From JBBQYD01 sp942493075 (GTDB lineage Bacteria; Verrucomicrobiota; Verrucomicrobiia; Limisphaerales; UBA8199), in NCBI GenBank assembly GCA_942493075.1, contig OW818681.1, forward strand, positions 3,348,001 through 3,412,000: a DNA stretch of 64,000 nt, in the 5' to 3' direction. Each line of letters begins with the position of its first letter. The stretch's first letter is position 1. Below the pieces are notes generated by a model. The model made no database searches, was not told the DNA's origin, and saw only the letters and a list, made by a program, of their open reading frames with translations. A program made the translations under genes and the position numbers. Below are positions 40,495 through 48,705 of the stretch, in pieces.

Positions 40495-43379
40495 ACGAGC
40501 GACCTATTATTGATCGGCTGCGCGCCGCCGACAGGGCGCACCAGAGGGAACTTGGCGGCAGCCTATTTCTCAGGCGATTGAAGCTGCTTTGGCTTCTAGT
40601 GCTGGGGGCCTTCACCCTGGACGTTCTGCTGCATCTTGCGTCGGGATGGCGATTGGCTTTTACGCTGGTTTTGTTCGTTGGAACCCTGTTTCTCATATCC
40701 GCAGCGCTTTACCGAGCCTTCGGTGTGCGAAACCGGCTTGAGCATATCGCCCGGCTGCTCGAAAACCGCGAAACGAAGCTCGGGTCAGCGCTCATCAACC
40801 TGCTACAGTTGCGCGAGCAGGCGGATGACTCGAACCGACCGGCCCTTACGCGAGAGTTGGCGGCCCGAGCAGTCGAGGATTACGGGAGGAACCTGCAGCA
40901 TATCCCGCTCGAAAAACTGGCCAGAACCAACATGATACGGAGGGATCTTCGCCTGGCACTGGCAGCTATCCTGATCTTTGGTATCCTTCTGGCCTGCTTT
41001 CACTCTGTAACGCGAGTGGAAGTTCCCCGTTTCGCCGATCCTTTCGGAGATCACCCCCCCTACTCTCTGACTCGCCTCGAGATCATTGAACCCGGCCCGT
41101 CCGGGACAAACGTTCTCTTCAGTAAAGGTTTTGTGGTCCGAGTGCTTGCGAGTGGGCACCGTCCTAAAGATCTGTTTCTGACAGCCTACCCGAGTGCTCG
41201 ACCCGCCGAGCGCATTACTCTCCCGATGTTCGAACAAGGAGGGGCAAAGTATAATCAATTACTCGACAATATTTCCGAGGAAGTGACCGTTTTCGCTCAT
41301 ACGAAAGACCGGGCCAGCATGTCGCACCACGCCCGAATTGGTGTCATCCTCACTCCACAACTTGAGAAGGCTTTTGTGCGAATGACCCCTCCGGCATACA
41401 CCGGTTTGAAGTCCGAAGAGAAGGCTTACGCGTTTCTACCGGTGCAGGCGTTGGAGGGCACCACCATTAGTTTCAGGCTCCAAAGCAATCGCCCCTTGCG
41501 CGACGGCGTGCTCGAGTTTTCAGATGGCCAGCAGCCACCGTGGAGCGTGCGATTGACCAACTCCGGCCCCAAAGAAGTCAGCGGCGCTATCCAGGCAGCC
41601 AGTTCCGGCCGGATCAGGCTCGACATGTTTGACACAGCGGGCAACCCCACGCTGAAGACGATGGAGGGGGCGTTGACTGTCACGCACGACTTGCCGCCCG
41701 CAATCGACATCACCGAGCCCGTTAGGGATGTGTTTGTGGCGATAGACTTCAAACCCCAGGTGCACATCGAAGCCAGCGATGATTACGGCATCGCCACGGT
41801 GCGTATTCACCGCGGCATCGATGGGAACTATGAACAACCCGAAACGGTGACTTACAATGCGAGCCCGCGCACGGTTCATGAAGTGAGAACATTGGATTTT
41901 GCTGCGTTGGGCGTTAAGCCGGGAAACCAGATCAGCCTGCATGCCGAAACGCTGGACACCGCTCCACAGGCGCATCTTGCCCGAAGCAAGGTCGTTCGGC
42001 TCACGGTCATCAGCGTGGAGGATTACAACAACATGCTGCGTCGCGAAACCGACATCGCAGCCACTGAAGCGAAATACGCTGAACTGCAAGAAGAGTTGAG
42101 AGCATTCATCGAGGAGCAAAAGAAATTGGGGGAAAAGGCGGCTCAGTTGCAAAAGCAGTTGGAAAAGGCGAACGGCAAGGCCTCCGAGGAGCTTGTCAGC
42201 CAGACGGACGCCCTGTTGGCCAAACAGAATGAACTCAACCAAAAACTGAAGCAGCAGGCCGAGCGGCTCGAGAACTTCGTTCGGGATCATCCCTTATACG
42301 ATGTTGAGGAGGAATTCCGACCGTTCCTGAAGCAGGAAGGCCAGCGGGTCAGAAATAGCGCCAGTGAGAATTCTCGTGAAATGGCCGCCTTGGCGGCTAA
42401 GACCGTAGGGGCAAACGGGGGGCGCCAGCTCGGCCTCGATGTCCTCAAGGATTTTTCCAAGGCGTCCGAGCAGCAAATTGCCAATCTCTCAGGCGCGGAG
42501 AAGAAGATTGGCACAGACATTGTCGAGGCATTGAAGGGGATGGGCCCGATGCAGGAACTGCTCAAGGATTTCAACCTTATCTATGCGCTCTACGGGGTGC
42601 AGAAGGAGGTAGCTGCTCACACCGCCGCGTATAATCGAGAAGGAACGCTGAGTCGTGAGGACCAGCTCGCCCTTAAGGACATTGGGGCTACAGAGAAACA
42701 GGTTGCCGACCTTTTGCGGGAGCTTGAGACCAAGCTGCGAGAGGACGCCAAGGCGGCTGAGGAACAGTTTCCCAAAGCAGCGAGCAGTGGGCGCAAGCTG
42801 GCAGATCAGATGGAGGATCTGCGGTTAGCCAACCTGGGAGCCCAGGCCACTGGCCAGATGCTGGCAGGCAACGGCCAGCGCTCCTTTCGGCTAGCCGATC
42901 GGTTGCGTGAGGAAATGGAGAAGCTCATACGTGAATGCAATGGCAGCGGCAACTGTCCTTCCTCAGGTGAACTGGATCAGTTTCTGGCGCTGTGCCGCTC
43001 TCTCAATCCTGGACGGTCCTTCAGCCAGATGTCGCTTTCAGAGAATTTCGGCTGGGGCAACGCTCAGGGCTCGGGGCAGAACGGTTCTGGGATGAGCGGA
43101 ATGGCCAGTGCTCAGTTCAGTGATCGTCCCAGTATGATGGGCAATGAACGTTTTGCACAGAATGGCGCAGCCATGGGGCGCCAGCAGGCGCGCGAGGCCA
43201 AACCCAATGCGGGCATTGGCGGTCCTTCCGGCTCGGCCGACGTGGAGAAATCGGATAGCATCAAAGGGATGACGCCTGTTGACCGCAAGTCCGGCGCAGT
43301 CAGCTCCGAAGCTACGTTTCAGCAATATGGCGACCTTGTGGAAAGCTACTTTCGAACCCTTACAAGCCAGAAAAAATGA
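40488..43379 (+). CDS. Large membrane and coiled-coil protein (DUF4175-like)
   Basis: The protein of about 963 residues has three N-terminal membrane helices (about 33-51, 55-77, 154-172), a long periplasmic beta-rich region, and a strongly coiled-coil central part (about 505-590, rich in Glu, Lys and Gln, such as EEQKKLGEKAAQLQKQLEKA). A Gly/Met/Asn-rich tail follows. It resembles DUF4175-type proteins found with MoxR operons. The ATG at 40488 overlaps the preceding stop by seven bases and has GGAGG 13 bases upstream. The stop overlaps the next gene as ATGA. A structural, scaffold-like role is plausible but unproven. Confidence 0.72.
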   Translation: MLNERPIIDRLRAADRAHQRELGGSLFLRRLKLLWLLVLGAFTLDVLLHLASGWRLAFTLVLFVGTLFLISAALYRAFGVRNRLEHIARLLENRETKLGSALINLLQLREQADDSNRPALTRELAARAVEDYGRNLQHIPLEKLARTNMIRRDLRLALAAILIFGILLACFHSVTRVEVPRFADPFGDHPPYSLTRLEIIEPGPSGTNVLFSKGFVVRVLASGHRPKDLFLTAYPSARPAERITLPMFEQGGAKYNQLLDNISEEVTVFAHTKDRASMSHHARIGVILTPQLEKAFVRMTPPAYTGLKSEEKAYAFLPVQALEGTTISFRLQSNRPLRDGVLEFSDGQQPPWSVRLTNSGPKEVSGAIQAASSGRIRLDMFDTAGNPTLKTMEGALTVTHDLPPAIDITEPVRDVFVAIDFKPQVHIEASDDYGIATVRIHRGIDGNYEQPETVTYNASPRTVHEVRTLDFAALGVKPGNQISLHAETLDTAPQAHLARSKVVRLTVISVEDYNNMLRRETDIAATEAKYAELQEELRAFIEEQKKLGEKAAQLQKQLEKANGKASEELVSQTDALLAKQNELNQKLKQQAERLENFVRDHPLYDVEEEFRPFLKQEGQRVRNSASENSREMAALAAKTVGANGGRQLGLDVLKDFSKASEQQIANLSGAEKKIGTDIVEALKGMGPMQELLKDFNLIYALYGVQKEVAAHTAAYNREGTLSREDQLALKDIGATEKQVADLLRELETKLREDAKAAEEQFPKAASSGRKLADQMEDLRLANLGAQATGQMLAGNGQRSFRLADRLREEMEKLIRECNGSGNCPSSGELDQFLALCRSLNPGRSFSQMSLSENFGWGNAQGSGQNGSGMSGMASAQFSDRPSMMGNERFAQNGAAMGRQQAREAKPNAGIGGPSGSADVEKSDSIKGMTPVDRKSGAVSSEATFQQYGDLVESYFRTLTSQKK

Positions 43380-44095
43380 AGCGCTCATTCATTCTTAACA
43401 GATTTTTGATGGCCGTTGTGCAATTGGCAACCGTTGCAGTGGCCGTGACCTGCCTCGCGGCACCGGGGGCTGGCCCCGCGGCGAATAAGAAATCTATAGT
43501 AGCAGCATCCGACCTGAGCCTGCTGCAAAGCGGGAACCTCATCTACAACGGAACCAAGAGCTCGGTTTGTTTCGCAGATCGGTTCCTGTCACTCGTTCGC
43601 AGTCAGACCAACCTGAAGGTGAACGAGAAGTTTTGCCCGGTGCGGCTCGACACAGATGCGCTGTTCGACTTCCCATTCTGTGTCATGTCAGGAAACGAAG
43701 ATTTCACGTTAAACGAGAAGGAAAGGACTCAACTGCATCGCTACCTGACGCAAGGTGGGTTCCTGCTCGTAAGCCCGGGTTGCTCTGACAGCGCGTGGGA
43801 CAAGGCCTTCCGACGTGAAATCAAATTGTGTTTTCCCGACACGCCACTTAAAGCCATCCCCATGACCCATCCGATTTTCAACCTGGTTCATCCGATTAAG
43901 CGGCTGACTGATAAGGGCGGCAAGGAACTGACTCTCGAAGGAATGGAAATCAACGGGCGTCTGGCGGTAGTCTATTCCAAGGAAGGGCTGAACGACGTTG
44001 GGCATGCAACGGGGTGCTGCTGTTGTGGTGGAAATGAAGTAAAAAACCCGGAACTGGTGAACGTCAACGTGTTCACCTATGCCGTGCTGTACTGA
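43376..44095 (+). CDS. Exported DUF4159 domain protein
   Basis: The 239-residue protein has a signal peptide (ending CLAAP) and the DUF4159 fold, an amidotransferase-like Rossmann domain found with MoxR/VWA operons. The core shows LYRYL-like elements (TQLHRYLTQGGFLLVSPGCS) and HPIFNLVHPIKRLTD. Near the C-terminus stands an unusual run of four cysteines, ATGCCCCGGNEVKNP (Cys214-217), which could bind a metal or cluster. The ATG is in an ATGA overlap with the previous gene. Two bases separate its stop from the tetraheme gene. Confidence 0.82.
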   Translation: MKRSFILNRFLMAVVQLATVAVAVTCLAAPGAGPAANKKSIVAASDLSLLQSGNLIYNGTKSSVCFADRFLSLVRSQTNLKVNEKFCPVRLDTDALFDFPFCVMSGNEDFTLNEKERTQLHRYLTQGGFLLVSPGCSDSAWDKAFRREIKLCFPDTPLKAIPMTHPIFNLVHPIKRLTDKGGKELTLEGMEINGRLAVVYSKEGLNDVGHATGCCCCGGNEVKNPELVNVNVFTYAVLY

Positions 44096-44097
44096 GC

Positions 44098-45504
44098 ATG
44101 TTTTCTTCACGTTTCTTCCTTCGACTGCTGTTCTGCGGAGTGATTTTCCTCAGCGGCTGCGATTCGCCCCCGCCCATTCCCGTTCATGTCAGCATAGCTT
44201 TCACCTGTGATACCCGGGGTAAACTCGAGCCCTGCGGTTGCTTCGTGGGCCAGTTCGGCGGACTCACCAGGCTGAAGACCCTTCTAGACTCAGAGCCTAA
44301 AGGAAACCAGCTTCGATTTGATGTCGGTGACGCCACCTCGGGACACCAGGACTACGATGAGATACAATACCGTCATGTGCTCCAGGCATTTGCCCTGATG
44401 GATTATGATGTGCTCAACATTGGCGCACGCGAAGCGCAATTCTCGTCGGACCAACTGAAGAGCATTCGTCAGCGGTCCTCGATCCCGATCGTGAGCGCAA
44501 ATCTGTTGCACAAAGCGACGGGCGAGTTGTTGTTCGAACCGTACGTCTTGCTTGAGAGAGAAGGCCGCCGGATAGCTGTGCTTGGCGTGTTGGACCCATC
44601 GAGCCTCAAGAATCCCACTGGCGATGGGTTGCAGATCGCGGAAATGACATCTGTCCTTGCCCGCTACATCCCTGAACTCCGGAAGAAAGCGGATTTGTTG
44701 ATCGTGCTCGCTTTTACTGACGAAACCACCCTCACCAAGCTCGCAGACCAGTTCTTTGAACCAGACATTTTTCTTGGAGGCAACGTCAGCCAGCCAGCCC
44801 AGGAGCTAAAGCGAGTAAACAAGAGCCTGGTGTATTACGTCACCAACGAAGCGCGCACCGTCGGACGCCTTCGGCTACGGCTCAGTCCAAATGCGCGCCC
44901 GGAGCCGCTTGACAATGGGATCGCCTTTCTCCATGACAAAATCCCACAGGATAAGTCGATCACCACCCTGGCGAAGGCGGCGCGGGCCGAAATCAGGAAG
45001 ACCCGTCTTAAAGTGGATGATCCTGCTTACACCCAGGCAGATGCTATTCCCGGCGTGCGGCGAGCCGCTTCATACACTGGAAGTGAACGTTGTATTGAAT
45101 GTCATAAACAGGCAGGTGCCGCTTGGCGGAACAGCGGCCACGCCAGGGCATTCAACTCATTGATAGCACGTGAGGCCGATGCTGACCCGAGTTGCATCGG
45201 GTGTCACACGGTGGGATTTGGCAATCCGACGGGATATCTGCGCACAGCCGGGAAAAAGCAGCTTATCGATGTTGGTTGCGAAAGCTGCCACGGGCCAGGG
45301 AGCCTGCATGTGAAGCAGCGCGAAGGAGATAAGAGTATCGATTTTCGCTATCGTCCGTTGGGTGCCGGTGATTGCCTCAAATGTCACCACGGCGAATTCA
45401 GCCGGCCGTTCGATTGGGAGATCTTTTGGCCTCCAATTCGTCACGGCAAGGAAAGCCCTGTTCAGGCGGGGCTGCGTGAAGTGCAGGGAGCTGGTGCGAG
45501 ATGA
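44098..45504 (+). CDS. Tetraheme lipoprotein with 5-nucleotidase/calcineurin-like domain
   Basis: The 468-residue protein has a lipoprotein signal (FCGVIFLSGC). Residues 30-290 have the UshA/SoxB-like phosphoesterase layout (IAFTCDTRGKLEPCGCFVGQ, FDVGDATSG, ALMDYDVLNIGAREAQF), but several metal-binding His are missing. The C-terminal part has four heme sites: CIECH (332), CIGCH (366), CESCH (394) and CLKCH (426). It is seventh and last of the moxR operon, linking that set to electron transfer. The final dozen residues share DNA with the duplicated segment near 46552, so its 3-prime end may be a recombination junction. Confidence 0.82.
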   Translation: MFSSRFFLRLLFCGVIFLSGCDSPPPIPVHVSIAFTCDTRGKLEPCGCFVGQFGGLTRLKTLLDSEPKGNQLRFDVGDATSGHQDYDEIQYRHVLQAFALMDYDVLNIGAREAQFSSDQLKSIRQRSSIPIVSANLLHKATGELLFEPYVLLEREGRRIAVLGVLDPSSLKNPTGDGLQIAEMTSVLARYIPELRKKADLLIVLAFTDETTLTKLADQFFEPDIFLGGNVSQPAQELKRVNKSLVYYVTNEARTVGRLRLRLSPNARPEPLDNGIAFLHDKIPQDKSITTLAKAARAEIRKTRLKVDDPAYTQADAIPGVRRAASYTGSERCIECHKQAGAAWRNSGHARAFNSLIAREADADPSCIGCHTVGFGNPTGYLRTAGKKQLIDVGCESCHGPGSLHVKQREGDKSIDFRYRPLGAGDCLKCHHGEFSRPFDWEIFWPPIRHGKESPVQAGLREVQGAGAR

Positions 45505-45868
45505 AGGATCGCAGCAAGCCGTGCTCAATTTTGGATCGTCGATACTCGCTGAACCCAGCGTAAGTCCGCTTGACGTTAAATTTCTGGCATTTTGGGTGAG
45601 AAAGCGGCGCTTCGCAAGCTTCACGCCGCACTCCACAACGCGTTGCGTGTTCGAAGGTGGACAACACGATGCGTGGATTGAAGTCCGGGCTCTCAGCGCA
45701 ATATGTCAATTGTGCCCCCTGATCGAGGCGGCATATGGCGCGAAGGAAGCCTACCCGGAGATCACATCTTCCAGTCTCTTGCGTTACACTGCTTGTTTTA
45801 CTTTGAGTAACGAGTCGAAGATATCAGGTTCAAAGTTGAAGGAGGAGGGTGCGTCACGCTTTATTTCG

Positions 45869-45988
45869 ATACTCTTGGTAGCCCCCAATCAAAACAAGAA
45901 AGTCCCTGGTTCATCGTATTGGCGCCAAGGAGCGCCAACACGATGAACCAGGGTGGAATCAAGGGGGTGCGGTGGTTACCAACAGTAC
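45869..45988. mobile_element. Hairpin element B
   Basis: This 120-bp member ends in a degenerate ATACTCTTGGTA on the left and a perfect TTACCAACAGTAC on the right. The central stem is 22 bp (45904-45925 with 45932-45953, beginning CCCTGGTTCATCG) with one mismatch and the loop CAAGGA. It is nearly identical to element C, apart from changes on the left. Confidence 0.85.
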
Positions 45989-46010
45989 GGATCTCGGTTC
46001 GGTTGGCATC

Positions 46011-46103
46011 CTACATTTGAATCGCAGGAGCGTTTGGGCGAGCTGAACGAAACTTCTCTGGGAAATCAATGCGGGCAAGATCATCGAAATCAAAGCCCTT
46101 CGA
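46011..46103 (-). pseudogene. Remnant of the 3-prime end of the neighbouring lipoprotein gene
   Basis: The DNA encodes KGFDFDDLARIDFPEKFRSA and PNAPAIQM, the last 29 or so residues of the intact lipoprotein at 46471-46977, with a single Arg-to-Pro change. Upstream the frame continues into unrelated, decayed sequence. It has no start and no signal peptide, so it is a fragment made by the 460-bp duplication. Confidence 0.8.
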
Positions 46104-46328
46104 GCGTGTTCGAACCTGGACAACACACGTTGCAGGCACATTGTTCGGCCTCTTAGCGCAACATATCAAGTGTATGTCGTAATCGACGGCATACGGCACC
46201 AAGGAAAAACCTATCGAGTGATCACATCTTTCCATAATCGTGCGGTAGATTGATTGCTTTACTTTTGGTAGAGAGTCGAAGATATTCGATTCATAGTTGC
46301 AAGAGGAGGTGCGGCACACTTTAGTTCG

Positions 46329-46448
46329 GTACTGTTGGTAGCCTCCAATCAAAACAAGAAGATCCCTGGTTCATCGTGTTGGCGCCAAGGAGCGCCAACA
46401 CGATGAACCAGGGTGGAATCAAGGGGACGCGGTGGTTACCAACAGTAC
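46329..46448. mobile_element. Hairpin element C
   Basis: This 120-bp member has the clean ends GTACTGTTGGTA and TTACCAACAGTAC and a perfect 22-bp central stem (46364-46385 with 46392-46413), loop CAAGGA. It stands 22 bases downstream of the lipoprotein gene end and could terminate transcription of that gene. Confidence 0.87.
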
Positions 46449-46470
46449 GGATTTAGGTTCGGTAGGCATC

Positions 46471-46977
46471 CTACATTTGAATCGCAGGAGCGTTTCGGCG
46501 AGCTGAACGAAACTTCTCTGGGAAATCAATGCGGGCAAGATCATCGAAATCAAAGCCCTTCAGGCGGGGCTGAAGCTGAGAGGAGTTGCAGCGAACCTCT
46601 CCTGTCTGCACGTTGTAAAGCAAGTAGATCGTTTCGCCTGTATCTGCTACGAACTCGGGACCGGCCGCCAAATACTTACCAACTAATAGCACATGGCGAC
46701 TGTCGCTCGACCAAAGCAACCTCTCCTCAGGCCGTCCTTCATCGGGAGATTGATAAACCACTTCAGGCTGGGCAGAACCCACATCCTTGCGGGTGATGCG
46801 CACCTCAAATCGCCGGTCCCGTTCAGGAACCCAAATCTCTACAACCTCGGCGAGGTACTTCCCATCGTGGGAAAGCATCGAACTGCTAACATGCGGAGAA
46901 GATGGTGATTGGAGGCATCCGGAAAGCAACAACATGACCGCAAGACCGAGATGGAAAGCAGCCAGATAGCCCTTCAT
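46471..46977 (-). CDS. Lipoprotein of unknown function
   Basis: The 168-residue protein has a lipoprotein signal (GLAVMLLLSGC, Cys at about 20). The mature part is a single beta-rich domain resembling one or two propeller-like blades (SHDGKYLAEVVEIWVPERDR, RLLWSSDSRHVLLVGKYLA, IYLLYNVQTGEVR). The ATG at 46977 has GAGG eight bases upstream. The frame is open to 47058 but the extension has no signal character. Its 3-prime end has been duplicated (46011-46103). It lies between hairpin elements C and D. No function can be assigned. Confidence 0.72.
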   Translation of the reverse strand: MKGYLAAFHLGLAVMLLLSGCLQSPSSPHVSSSMLSHDGKYLAEVVEIWVPERDRRFEVRITRKDVGSAQPEVVYQSPDEGRPEERLLWSSDSRHVLLVGKYLAAGPEFVADTGETIYLLYNVQTGEVRCNSSQLQPRLKGFDFDDLARIDFPEKFRSARRNAPAIQM

Positions 46978-47520
46978 GACAGCATCCTCGCTCCTTGGAG
47001 GGAACCCGCCGTCACTTCGCTCTGGCGCGTGCCTGGAAGGCCCAAGCCCCAGAAGCACGATCGAAGGACAGTGGATTCTGGTGCGAGTTCATTAACCGGG
47101 CTCCAGCCGTCATAGGCGAAGAGCATCTTACTTATTACGGTGGTTTTCACAGGCTCGCTCACACCCGTCATCAGACCAGTAAACGCCAACGGCACCTAAA
47201 GTCAAGCGGCTGCGTGCGTCGGGTAACTCTTTAGCTCGGTACGGTTGGAAATGCTCCAATCAAAACAAGAAGATCCCTGGTTCATCGTGTTGGCGCTCCT
47301 TGGCGCCAACACGATGAACCAGGGTGGAATCAAGGCGAGGCGGTTGTTACCAACAGTACGGAATTCGTTTCAGTGGCGCCTTCACCGCTGCCTGCTTTTA
47401 CTTAAAACATGCAAGCACGACTTGAACGCATGCTCCTAATGCGCCCATCCCACGCCGACTATTGCCACGGCGACCAAGGTGCCTAGCGGAAATGAGGGGT
47501 TGCTTTCAAACAGTATGTGC
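46978..47520. other. Non-coding gap holding hairpin element D
   Basis: Apart from element D (47239-47359) I see no gene. A 73-residue minus-strand ORF at 46974-47195 overlaps the lipoprotein start and lacks a ribosome-binding site or recognisable sequence, so I leave it uncalled. Confidence 0.5.
47239..47359. mobile_element. Hairpin element D with inverted stem tip
   Basis: The ends are GTACGGTTGGAA (two changes) and TTACCAACAGTAC. The central stem is the same CCCTGGTTCATCGTGTTGGC, but the loop reads TCCTTG, the reverse complement of the CAAGGA loop in B and C. The tip has therefore been flipped relative to its siblings. Confidence 0.85.
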
Positions 47521-48697
47521 CTACGGCCTGATCAACCGGTAGAACCGATTGCCTTGCACTGGTGACGCCAGTATCCAGGACTGAGACGAGTTGGTTTGGT
47601 AAGGAGGTTGAATTCTTGTCCAGGAAACCGCGGTGTTGGGCAGCGTTGTGTATTCCTCGAGAAAGCAGCCATCGTCCGGCAGCGGCCAGGAGATGAGAAG
47701 ACCTCCTGAATCTCGCGTGATAGAGAGTTCCGGGACACTTGGAATCACCAGAATACTCCCAAGCGAACTCTGAGCATCGAAGACAGCGTCTTCAAGCCAT
47801 GTGTCATCCTGTTGGTATTTGAACCGGTAGATCACATCGCTGGTTCGGTGGCCGCTGACGAACATCTCCAATCCATCAGGACTAAAGGCAATCGCCGCGG
47901 GATCATTCATGCCGATTGATCCTGCAAGCGTCAGATTATTATTCGCATCGACCCCGAAACGGTACACCAAATCGTCGAAAAGTCCCGCAACGTAGAGTTG
48001 TCCCGCTCGGAACCCAAAGTAGTGCAGCCCACCGATGTTGCTCGGAACGGTGACAGGCGACAACTCAGTTCCCGAAGCCAGGTCGAACTGCCGGATGGTC
48101 GCAGAGGCCCCAGCCACGTATAGCCGGGTGCCGTCCGATGAAACTGCAACCCCACGGGCGGGGCCGCTACTAATCGTGCCATTGGCTGTCGGGTTTCCTG
48201 TGGTGTCGAACATGAACCGAGAGACCCCGGAGTTCACGTTGGCGGCAAACATCTCCCCCGTTATGGGATTGAACGCTATCTGGTGCACGCCATAAAGACC
48301 ATTGGCCCGTAATCTTCCCGTTAGGGGTCAGCCTGCGGGAAGCTCCGTCAAAGATGAACCGAGAAATGCTGGATGGGTTATTATTGCCATGCCGGTTGCC
48401 TACGAACAACTCACGTGTGCTCTGGCGAAATGCCAAGCCAGCAGGATCGGCCAGGTTCGTCTTGTCGATACCTCCACCCGCGACCAGGGGCCCGCTATTG
48501 TTGGTGGCGTGATACTGCAACACGCCGCTCCAGCTCGCAGGGTCTTGGTTCTGAGGCCCGGGAGGGCTCTGTGTGACAAAAAGCTCAAACGGGGTTGCGC
48601 TGGACGTGCTGTTCAACGCAACAGTGCCAAGCCAAAGCAACACGAGCAGCGACGCCCCGGCCGGACTGATCCATTCCACCTTGTATTGAGCATTCAT
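47521..48697 (-). pseudogene. Exported beta-propeller protein gene broken by one extra base
   Basis: The 5-prime part starts at the ATG at 48697 with AGGAGG four bases upstream and a signal-like start (MNAQYKVEWI then LVLLWLGTVAL). It reads YncE-like propeller sequence (AGLAFRQSTRELFVGNRHGN) to ISRFIFDGASRRLTPNGKIT, then loses frame. The 3-prime part resumes in the next frame with GLYGVHQIAFNPITGEMFAA and runs to GNRFYRLIRP. Removing one base from the CCC run at 48306-48308 gives one continuous frame of 391 residues. Total length 1177 is one more than a multiple of three. It may be a true frameshift, a phase-variable site or a sequencing error. It is eight bases after the upstream Tat gene. 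Confidence 0.8.
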
Positions 48698-48705
48698 TAA
48701 ACCTC

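Larger units (their letters stand above)
45645..46561. repeat. Diverged 460-bp tandem duplication around hairpin elements B and C
   Basis: Copy 1 (about 45645-46101) and copy 2 (about 46104-46561) are offset by 459-460 bases. Each has a left block of about 225 bases beginning gcgtgttcgaa, then a hairpin element, then about 90 bases of a lipoprotein gene 3-prime end. The left blocks have clearly diverged, and the element and gene ends less so. Both copies break at AAAGCCCTT. Decayed reading frames run through the left blocks, but no intact gene does. Confidence 0.8.

Noticed and set aside
46974..47195. Minus-strand ORF of 73 codons upstream of the lipoprotein gene
   Set aside because: It has no ribosome-binding sequence, no signal peptide and no known motif, and it overlaps the lipoprotein start.
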